30,845 nucleotides of DNA. Source: Helicobacteraceae bacterium (lineage in GTDB: Bacteria; Campylobacterota; Campylobacteria; Campylobacterales; Helicobacteraceae). The notes beneath the pieces are model-generated. The model was not told where the DNA came from, did no database searches, and saw only the letters and a list, made by a program, of their open reading frames with translations. The stretch lies in contig CAAGLK010000043.1 of NCBI GenBank assembly GCA_900770765.1, positions 1-30,845 on the forward strand, written 5' to 3'. Each line of letters begins with the position of its first letter. Positions within the stretch are counted from its first letter, which is position 1. Below are positions 15,809 through 22,620 of this stretch, piece after piece. A program made the translations under genes and the position numbers.

Positions 15809-18391
15809 ATGGAATACAATCCAAAAGATATTGAAAAAAAGTGGCAAGATTCTTGGGAAAATAGCGGAGAATACGAGCCTAAAGATGATTTAAGTTTGCC
15901 TAAAAAATATATTTTAAGTATGTTTCCTTATCCTAGTGGGAATATCCATATGGGGCATGTGCGAAATTACTGCATAAGCGATGCGATTGCTAGAAACTTC
16001 CGCAAGAGTGGGTTTAATGTGCTGCACCCTATTGGCTGGGACGCCTTTGGAATGCCAGCGGAAAATGCCGCGATAAAAAATAAGATTCACCCTAAATCTT
16101 GGACTTATTCTAATATTGATAATATGAAAAAGCAGCTTTATTCTCTTGGCTTTAGCTTTTCTAAAAGCCGCGATTTAGCCACTTGCGATTCCATCTATTC
16201 AAAATGGGAGCAGGAATTTTTTATTAAAATGTGGGAAGCTGGGCTAATTTATCGCAAAAAAGGCTTTTTAAATTGGTGTCCTAATGATTTAACCGTGCTA
16301 GCAAATGAGCAAGTAGTCGAGGGTAAATGCTGGCGATGTGATACGCAAGTAGTGCAAAAGGAAATGTATCAATACTACATTAAAATCACAAAATACGCAG
16401 AAGAGCTTTTAAGCGACTTGGAATCCTTAGAAAATAAATGGCCAAAAGAAGTGCTAATAATGCAAAAAAATTGGATTGGTAAATCACAAGGGCTTAGCTT
16501 TTCTTTTAAGCTAGAATCGCAAATTGACAATATAAGCAGTTTTGAAGTTTTTACCACTCGCCCTGATACAATTTATGGCGTTAGCTATTGTGCCTTAGCA
16601 CCTGAACACGCCATTGTCAAGGCGGTTTTAGAAAATCCTAGCGTCTATGGCTTGGATAATAAAAGCGTAGAGCAAATTAAAGCTATGCAAAATATGAGTG
16701 AAAAAGATAGGGCGCAATGTGAAAAAGAAGGCGTATTCTTAGGTGTTTATGCGATTCATCCGCTAACGCAAAATAAGATTCCACTATGGGTTGCGAATTT
16801 TGTCCTACAAAGCTATGGAAGCGGAGCGGTTATGAGTGTGCCAGCACATGATGAGCGGGATTTTGAATTTGCTAAAAAATATAATTTGCCTATTATTAAG
16901 GTTATAGCGGAATCGCAAAACGAAGTTTCTTTAGAAAAAAATGCGATTCTACAAGGATCCGACGCTAAAAAGATGGGACGCGAAGCGGTGGGTGCAGGGA
17001 GCGAATCTTCCACTCGCAAAGAAGGGCTTTGCCCATCTGCGAATTTAAATAATGCAAAATCGCAAGGCGAGTGCTTTACAGAAGCTGGGATTCTTGTGGA
17101 ATCTGGTGAGTTTAGTGGATTAGGCAGCGAAGAGGCTAAGGCAAAAATTATTGAATATTTTGAAAAAAATTCTTTAGGAAGTGCGGTTACAAATTACAAG
17201 CTGCGTGATTGGGGTGTGTCGCGTCAAAGGTATTGGGGGACGCCTATTCCGCTTATACATTGTAAAAAGTGTGGAATCACTCCAGAGAGTTTAGAGAATT
17301 TGCCTATTGTCTTACCACAAGATGTGGAAATTAATGGAGAGGGGAATCCGCTAGAAAAGCATAATAGCTTTAAGCACTGCACTTGCCCTAAATGCGGAGA
17401 GGAGGCACTTAGAGAAACTGATACGCTAGATACATTTGTGGAATCTAGCTGGTATTTTTTGCGTTATACCACGCCGCAGAGTTTAAGGGATAAGGTCGCA
17501 ATTGACGCACAAAATGCTAAATATTGGATGGAAGTAGATGAGTATGTGGGGGGGATTGAGCATGCGATTTTACATTTGCTTTATGCTAGATTTTTTACAA
17601 AAGTGCTAAGGGATTTAGGATATACGGATTCTAGTGAGCCTTTTTCTCATCTTTTAACACAAGGGATGGTTACAAAAGATGGGGCAAAAATGAGTAAATC
17701 AAAAGGAAATGTAGTAAATCCGCAAGATATAATTGATGCCTATGGTGCGGATACTGCTAGACTTTTTATACTCTTTGCCGCACCGCCTATTAAGGAGCTG
17801 GAGTGGAATGACTCTGCTGTGGAGGGCTCTTATCGCTTTATAAAAAGGCTTTGTGCTAAGATTGAAAACGCTGATAAAATTAAGGAATTACCACAAATTA
17901 GAGTGGAATCCTTAAATGAAGCTGAAAAAATAGCTAGAAAAAAGGTCTATCTAGCGCTTAAAAAATCAAATGAAGTATTTAAGCATGAAAATGGCTATGC
18001 CTTTAATACGCTAATTGCTGCGTGTATGGAAGCGCTAAATGCACTAAGTGAGCAAGAAAATAGGACTGTGTGGAGTGAGGGGTATTTTATTTTATTAAAC
18101 ATTTTAGAGCCGATTATTCCGCATATTTGCTGGGAGTTAAGCAGTGAGTATTTTAGCTTAGCTAATTTTAGAGAAATTGCAATTGATAGTGCGGCGTTGG
18201 TGGAGGATTCTGTAATGCTTGGGATTACCATTAATGGCAAGAGAAGGGGTGAAGTGAAGGTGGAATCTGGTGCAGAAAATGCGGTGATTTTAAGCCTTGC
18301 AAAAGAAGCGGTGGCAAAATGGCTTGATGGAAAAGAGATTATAAAAGAAATTATAGTGCCAAATAAATTGGTTAATTTTGTGGTGAAGTGA
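15809..18391 (+). CDS. leuS: leucyl-tRNA synthetase with an unusual in-frame insertion
   Basis: This class I enzyme charges tRNA-Leu. HMGH is at residues 47-50 and KMSKS at 627-631. The CP1 editing domain is recognisable by TTRPDTIYGV and by VPAHDERDFEFA, with its conserved Asp. The zinc-type cysteines CPKCG and the YVGGIEHAILHLLYARF segment are present. At 860 aa it is about 50 residues longer than the H. pylori and C. jejuni enzymes as I remember them. The excess is at residues about 371-421, between the end of the editing domain (LPIIKVIAES) and FTEAGILVESGEFSGL, where relatives have a short linker. The insertion is polar, GC-rich at DNA level and in frame, so the enzyme is presumably active. 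AGGAG precedes the ATG. Confidence 0.96.
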   Translation: MEYNPKDIEKKWQDSWENSGEYEPKDDLSLPKKYILSMFPYPSGNIHMGHVRNYCISDAIARNFRKSGFNVLHPIGWDAFGMPAENAAIKNKIHPKSWTYSNIDNMKKQLYSLGFSFSKSRDLATCDSIYSKWEQEFFIKMWEAGLIYRKKGFLNWCPNDLTVLANEQVVEGKCWRCDTQVVQKEMYQYYIKITKYAEELLSDLESLENKWPKEVLIMQKNWIGKSQGLSFSFKLESQIDNISSFEVFTTRPDTIYGVSYCALAPEHAIVKAVLENPSVYGLDNKSVEQIKAMQNMSEKDRAQCEKEGVFLGVYAIHPLTQNKIPLWVANFVLQSYGSGAVMSVPAHDERDFEFAKKYNLPIIKVIAESQNEVSLEKNAILQGSDAKKMGREAVGAGSESSTRKEGLCPSANLNNAKSQGECFTEAGILVESGEFSGLGSEEAKAKIIEYFEKNSLGSAVTNYKLRDWGVSRQRYWGTPIPLIHCKKCGITPESLENLPIVLPQDVEINGEGNPLEKHNSFKHCTCPKCGEEALRETDTLDTFVESSWYFLRYTTPQSLRDKVAIDAQNAKYWMEVDEYVGGIEHAILHLLYARFFTKVLRDLGYTDSSEPFSHLLTQGMVTKDGAKMSKSKGNVVNPQDIIDAYGADTARLFILFAAPPIKELEWNDSAVEGSYRFIKRLCAKIENADKIKELPQIRVESLNEAEKIARKKVYLALKKSNEVFKHENGYAFNTLIAACMEALNALSEQENRTVWSEGYFILLNILEPIIPHICWELSSEYFSLANFREIAIDSAALVEDSVMLGITINGKRRGEVKVESGAENAVILSLAKEAVAKWLDGKEIIKEIIVPNKLVNFVVK
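16919..17071 (+). repeat. candidate in-frame palindromic insertion element in leuS
   Basis: The segment encodes about 51 residues of polar, low-conservation sequence inside the leuS linker. Its core, about 16955-17040, is clearly richer in G and C than the rest of leuS. Partial pairing is visible: AGATGGG (16971-16977) with CCCATCT (17032-17038), and inside it GCGGTGG (16985-16991) with CCACTCGC (17010-17017, one bulge). Together they give an imperfect long hairpin. This recalls Rickettsia palindromic elements, which insert in frame into protein genes. No second copy was found in the window, so the repeat status is an inference. Confidence 0.4.
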
Positions 18392-18885
18392 TGAGAGTTG
18401 GAATCTTAATTTTTTTGCAAATTGTGCTTTTGTGCGCTTGTGGATATAAGCCTATATCGCATAGTGTGCGAGAAAATTTAGGAGATAAGGTTTATATTAG
18501 TGTTAAAATTAACACGCGAGACCCACAAAATTCTGTAATTTTAAAAGATGAATTGTCTAAAAAAATTATAGATAGATTACACGCAGATATTGTAAATAAA
18601 GAAGAGGCTACAACAATTATTGAAGTGGAATTAAAAAGCGTTAATTTTAGCTCTCTTGCTGAAAATAGAACAGGCTTTGCGACTTTTTATAGCTGCTTAG
18701 TTGAAGTGCAGTTTAAATATAGCACTAAGGATAGAGTTAGAATCTTTAATAAAAACGGATTCCACAATTTTTCTCTACAAAATAGCTCAATTATCACAGA
18801 CCAAATACGGATGGATGCAATAAATGTAGCGACAATTCAAGCGCTAGATGGCTTTATTTCGCAAATTGGCGTGGAGCTTAGATAA
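18391..18885 (+). CDS. lptE: LptE-like outer-membrane LPS assembly lipoprotein
   Basis: The product is about 164 aa, with a hydrophobic signal sequence and lipobox LCAC; the lipidated Cys would be residue 17, followed by GYKP, typical of LptE proteins. The mature part is a compact mixed alpha/beta domain containing ILKDELSKKIIDRL and TTIIEVELKSVNF. LptE plugs the LptD barrel and helps place LPS in the outer leaflet. The neighbourhood (after leuS) matches the Campylobacterota arrangement and the common leuS-lptE linkage in Proteobacteria. The ATG at 18391 overlaps the leuS stop (TGATG); a GTG at 18388 is the alternative. The first gene of this window encodes part of the same export system. Confidence 0.75.
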   Translation: MRVGILIFLQIVLLCACGYKPISHSVRENLGDKVYISVKINTRDPQNSVILKDELSKKIIDRLHADIVNKEEATTIIEVELKSVNFSSLAENRTGFATFYSCLVEVQFKYSTKDRVRIFNKNGFHNFSLQNSSIITDQIRMDAINVATIQALDGFISQIGVELR

Positions 18886-20120
18886 TGGCAAATGCACAAA
18901 CTATCGCTAGAGAAGCACTCACAAGCCTTTTAAAAGAGGGTAGGGACCCAACTCCAGAGGTCTATGCAGAGGCTTATAATATTTGCGCTAAAAAACTTGG
19001 CGGGAATGTTAGCGAGATTGATTTAAGTAGTGAAAAAATCCTTGAAATGCTAGATAAAGAAGTAAAAGAAGCATTATTTGCAAGAAAATTTAAAAATAAA
19101 AATGAGTTAATTACTACGCTAATTAAGGCTGTAAATTTATTATTTTTTGCTAAAAAAAATTTTAATACAAGTTTAGAAATTTTAAAGATTCTGCTTCGCA
19201 TAATTTCCACTCATCCGCAAAAAGAAGCTTCAAATTTAGCAAAGGGGCATTTGCTAGAAGTGGATAAAATGAACGCAAATTCTATGCAAGCATGGAGAGA
19301 GCGGTGGATGGAACAGGTTAAAAAAAATGCGGATATTGAGACTTTAGATTTAAGTCGTGGGCTAGAGATTCTAAGCTCTTTTAGGATTCCGCATTTAGAG
19401 CTACAAAAGTGGCAAGATAGCATAAAGGACGCTATAAAAACAGATTCATTAAGTAAAAACACACAGCTTAAAGCCCTAGTGCGATTAGAGGAGATTTTAA
19501 AAAATCTTGTAGCACAAATTGAAAAAGCAAGTTTGCAAAAGGCGTTGGAATCTAAAGAAGCCATAGAGCCACAAAAGCAAGAATCTAAAACCGCTAAAAA
19601 AATTAAAGGCTATAAAAATGCTTCAATGCTGCCAATTGATGCGGCAACTACGCTAATAGGTAAAGCTGGTATGCAAGAGGCGCTAAATTATGCGGAAGCA
19701 GAGTTTAAAGAAAATGGATATAATTATTCTGTTATTGTCTTTGGAATCACAAAATATGATAAAGTTAAGGAAGTTTTTGGACAAGAGGCGGCAAAAAAAA
19801 TTTTAATGACACTAGGGAGATTGCTAAAGCAATATAGTAATTCTAGCGATTTAATTGCTTATTGGGGCGATGAGGAATTTTTAGCTTGTTTATTAGAAAG
19901 AGAGAAAAAGGAGGCTATTAAGTTTATTTGTGATTTAGATTTAATAGTTCAAAAGAGTGTTTTTATGTATCAGCAAACTCGCATAGAAATCGCCCTAAGC
20001 GCACAAGCTACGCATAGAGTTAGTGAAAGTAGCTTGGAATCTATGCTTAAAGTTAGCCTTGATGAATTTGTTAAAAATAAAGACACTCAAGGCATTATTT
20101 GCCATAAAAATTTACAATAG
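18885..20120 (+). CDS. degenerate GGDEF-domain protein
   Basis: The 411-aa protein has a helical N-terminal region (about 1-240) starting REALTSLLKEGRDPTPEVYAEAY, a type seen ahead of some GGDEF domains. A C-terminal GGDEF-like domain follows (about 245-405). The signature loop reads YWGDEEF (GDEEF at 328-332) instead of GGDEF. The first metal-binding strand reads VFGITKYDKVKEVFG, where active enzymes have D-I-D-x-F-K. Both metal-site aspartates are therefore missing. It probably does not make cyclic di-GMP and may act as a sensor or partner protein. There is no membrane helix. It overlaps lptE by one base and precedes folC. Similar genes occupy this position in Campylobacter, as I recall. 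Confidence 0.7.
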   Translation: MANAQTIAREALTSLLKEGRDPTPEVYAEAYNICAKKLGGNVSEIDLSSEKILEMLDKEVKEALFARKFKNKNELITTLIKAVNLLFFAKKNFNTSLEILKILLRIISTHPQKEASNLAKGHLLEVDKMNANSMQAWRERWMEQVKKNADIETLDLSRGLEILSSFRIPHLELQKWQDSIKDAIKTDSLSKNTQLKALVRLEEILKNLVAQIEKASLQKALESKEAIEPQKQESKTAKKIKGYKNASMLPIDAATTLIGKAGMQEALNYAEAEFKENGYNYSVIVFGITKYDKVKEVFGQEAAKKILMTLGRLLKQYSNSSDLIAYWGDEEFLACLLEREKKEAIKFICDLDLIVQKSVFMYQQTRIEIALSAQATHRVSESSLESMLKVSLDEFVKNKDTQGIICHKNLQ

Positions 20121-20129
20121 GATTCCACC

Positions 20130-21317
20130 TTGCGCTTAGAATCTTTTTTAAAAACTAAAGGTGCGGAATATGCATCATTTGACCCACAAAGAGCGCCTAG
20201 AATCTTAGAAAAATTACAAATATATTCAAATAAAAATCAAATTGTAATTCACATAATTGGCACAAATGGCAAGGGTAGCACGGGGCGATTTTTAAGCCTT
20301 ATGCTAAGGGAGCTTGGCTTTAGCGTTGGGCATTTTACATCTCCGCATTTATTTAATTTAAATGAAAGATTCTGGCTAAATGGTAAGCTTGTTAGCGAAA
20401 ATGCGTTAAATGAAGCGTTTGCTAGCTTGGAATTTGCTGCGTTAAAAGAAGCTAGCTATTTTGAAGTTTTAACATTTTTAGCTAAAGTTGTTTTTAGAGA
20501 TTGTGAAATTTTAGTGCTTGAAGCTGGGCTTGGAGGGAAGTTTGACTCTACTACGACTTGCTTTAATGCTAATTTATCGCTTTTTACTTCAATCGGCTTT
20601 GACCATGAGGCGTTTTTAGGTAATACTATACAAGAAATTGCTAGCACAAAGTTAAAGGCTATGGCAAAAGAGGCGATTTTAGGCTTTCAAAATGACAATT
20701 TAGAAGAAATTGTGAAAATTGCAAAAGAAATCGCAACAATTAAGAAAGCTAATTTAGAGATTCTAACTAAGATTCCACAAGAAATTTTAGATTATATAAA
20801 TAAAAAAGAATACGCATTTTTTCAAGCACAAAATTTATCTTTAGCATATTTTGCACTAGAAAAATTACAAAAAATATTTGCTAATAAATTTATAAATTTT
20901 CCACACTTTACGCTAAAAACACTTTTAGAATCCTTGCCGAGCTTAGATTTAAAAGGACGCATGCAAAGAGTGGCAAAAAATATAATTTGTGATGTTATGC
21001 ATAATGTAGATGGCGCAAAAACTATTTTAAAGCAATTGCAAAATAGCGATTTTAGTCAAAATAAAACTATTTTAATTTATAATTCATATTTTGATAAAAA
21101 TCCAAAGGAAATTTTAAGGTTATTAAAGCCACAAATTAAGTGTGTTGAGATTCTAAATATTGAAAATCCACGCATTATAAAAAAAGAAAATTTAACTAGA
21201 ATCCTAAAAGAGCTTGAGATTCCAAGCTGTGATTTTAAAGAAATTAAAGAAAATGAAAATTATTTAGTGTGCGGTTCATTTTCTGTGGTAGCGGAGTTTT
21301 TAAAGCAATGTCAATGA
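20130..21317 (+). CDS. folC: dihydrofolate synthase / folylpolyglutamate synthase
   Basis: FolC adds glutamate to dihydropteroate and extends polyglutamate tails on folates, in the Mur-ligase superfamily. The 395-aa protein has the P-loop GTNGKGSTG (44-52). It also has FTSPHLFNLNERF, the Mur-ligase strand VLEAGLGGKFDSTTT and SIGFDHEAFLGNTIQEIAS. The C-terminal domain holds DVMHNVDGAK, where the family usually has DGAHNPxA: His and Asn are kept but Gly/Ala are replaced. The start is TTG at 20130, supported by AGGA seven bases upstream. It overlaps the downstream M23 gene. In H. pylori, folC also lies at this end of the csd-ccmA-mfd cluster. Confidence 0.93.
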   Translation: MRLESFLKTKGAEYASFDPQRAPRILEKLQIYSNKNQIVIHIIGTNGKGSTGRFLSLMLRELGFSVGHFTSPHLFNLNERFWLNGKLVSENALNEAFASLEFAALKEASYFEVLTFLAKVVFRDCEILVLEAGLGGKFDSTTTCFNANLSLFTSIGFDHEAFLGNTIQEIASTKLKAMAKEAILGFQNDNLEEIVKIAKEIATIKKANLEILTKIPQEILDYINKKEYAFFQAQNLSLAYFALEKLQKIFANKFINFPHFTLKTLLESLPSLDLKGRMQRVAKNIICDVMHNVDGAKTILKQLQNSDFSQNKTILIYNSYFDKNPKEILRLLKPQIKCVEILNIENPRIIKKENLTRILKELEIPSCDFKEIKENENYLVCGSFSVVAEFLKQCQ

Positions 21318-22249
21318 AAAATCGTTTTGTCGTAACAATCACTGATATTAACGGCTCAAAGCAATATAATATTCATCAATACATGAAGCAAATTGTGCTT
21401 TATATCGCGCTTTTTGTGGTGGTTGTGTTTTTCTTTAGCTTTATTTCTATTCAGTTACTTTTAAAAGAAGTGCGACAAATCGAAGTAAAACGCGATTTAA
21501 TGCAGCAAGAATATTTAAAGATTAACGAGCAAAATGAATCTCTACAAGCGCTAATTGATGAAAAAACCGATGAGCTTTTAAAGGTAGCCGATAGAATCGA
21601 GGATTTAGAGGGCATTGTAGGCTTAAGCGATGCGACAATTGAGACTTCACAGGATTTAAGTTTAATTGAAAGAGTAGATTTAGCTAGCATTACAGGAGCG
21701 CAAAAAGCTATTGTAATGCAGTTAATACCTAATGGTGCGCCCGTGCGTGGAAGCTATCGCATAAGCTCATATTTTGGTGCAAGGGACCATCCTGTATTGC
21801 AAAGGGCGCATACACATACCGGGCTTGACTTTTCTATGCCTATTGGGACGCCTATTTATGCGCCAGCCGATGGTGTGGCGTATTTTGCGCAAGGGGCTTA
21901 TAATGGCGGTTATGGAATAATGGTAAAGCTCGAACACGCCTTTGGCTTTAGCACATTTTATGCGCATCTTAGTAAAATTGTGGTAAAAAAGGGCGATTTC
22001 GTGCGTAAGGGGCAGTTAATCGCATATTCTGGGAATTCTGGTAGAAGCACGGGGCCGCATTTACATTATGAAGTGCGGTATTTAACTCAAGCGTTGAATC
22101 CTAAGTATTTTGTGGATTGGACGATGAGAAACTACACTCAAATTTTTGAAAAGGAGAAACAAGTAAAATGGCAATCTTTACTAACAATGATAAATCAACT
22201 GGTGGAAATTCAGGCAACACCAGCATTATCGCGCAAGGAACAAAAATAA
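21314..22249 (+). CDS. csd1: M23 (LytM) D,D-endopeptidase, Csd1/Pgp3-like cell-shape enzyme
   Basis: The 311-aa protein has an N-terminal cytoplasmic stretch, one membrane helix (about 27-50), a periplasmic coiled coil (about 51-105) and an M23 domain. The zinc site is complete: H168-x3-D172 in HTHTGLDF, and H251 in HLH, plus H218 in YAHLSK. Csd1 of H. pylori and Pgp3 of C. jejuni cut peptidoglycan D,D-crosslinks to give helical shape. The length and the overlap with ccmA match csd1. H. pylori has a second paralogue, csd2, beside it; none is seen here. ATG 21314 makes an ATGA overlap with folC; ATG 21308 is the alternative. The 3' end overlaps ccmA by 82 bases in another frame. Confidence 0.85.
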   Translation: MKNRFVVTITDINGSKQYNIHQYMKQIVLYIALFVVVVFFFSFISIQLLLKEVRQIEVKRDLMQQEYLKINEQNESLQALIDEKTDELLKVADRIEDLEGIVGLSDATIETSQDLSLIERVDLASITGAQKAIVMQLIPNGAPVRGSYRISSYFGARDHPVLQRAHTHTGLDFSMPIGTPIYAPADGVAYFAQGAYNGGYGIMVKLEHAFGFSTFYAHLSKIVVKKGDFVRKGQLIAYSGNSGRSTGPHLHYEVRYLTQALNPKYFVDWTMRNYTQIFEKEKQVKWQSLLTMINQLVEIQATPALSRKEQK

Positions 22250-22617
22250 GGGGTGATGTTTTAAGCGAGTGTAATTTACATATTGATGGTAATTTAGAGG
22301 GAAATATTGTCGCAAAATCAAATGTCGCTATTGGTAAAACAGGTAATGTTAATGGTTCAATTCATGCTGAGCATTTAATAATTAGCGGTAAAATGATGGG
22401 GAATTGTGAGTGTAATATTGTAGAGATTCTACCACAAGGCAGAATTGATGGTGAAATTATCGCAAAAGAGTTAATAATTGAAAAAGGCGGTGAGTTTGTA
22501 GGGCAAAGTGTCGTGCATAAGGCAAGTGAATATAAAAATTCCTATGATGCAGGATTGCAGCCAGCGGAGCTTAAAAAACTTGGATTAAAAGAAGAGAAAA
22601 AAGAAAATAAGGTTTAA
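22168..22617 (+). CDS. ccmA: bactofilin, CcmA
   Basis: The 149-aa bactofilin has a short disordered N-terminus. The right-handed beta-helix core (about 20-118) follows, with repeats such as GTKIRGDVLSECNLHIDGNLEGNI, ending with a polar tail (KEEKKENKV). Bactofilins polymerise without nucleotide. In H. pylori CcmA helps place the Csd peptidoglycan hydrolases and is needed for helical shape. The ATG has a strong AAGGAG-type site at about 22150-22155, inside the upstream M23 gene, and the reading frames overlap for 82 bases. This supports tight co-expression of hydrolase and scaffold. mfd begins three bases after its stop. Confidence 0.93.
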   Translation: MAIFTNNDKSTGGNSGNTSIIAQGTKIRGDVLSECNLHIDGNLEGNIVAKSNVAIGKTGNVNGSIHAEHLIISGKMMGNCECNIVEILPQGRIDGEIIAKELIIEKGGEFVGQSVVHKASEYKNSYDAGLQPAELKKLGLKEEKKENKV

Positions 22618-22620
22618 TGC

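Noticed and set aside
17548..17554. Run of seven G in leuS as a possible phase-variable tract
   Set aside because: It encodes the conserved YVGGIEH motif of an essential enzyme, lies mid-gene and is short for slippage; switching would be lethal.
22617..22619. ATG as an alternative start for mfd
   Set aside because: It is in a different frame from the long Mfd reading frame; the TTG at 22621 has a correctly spaced ribosome-binding site.
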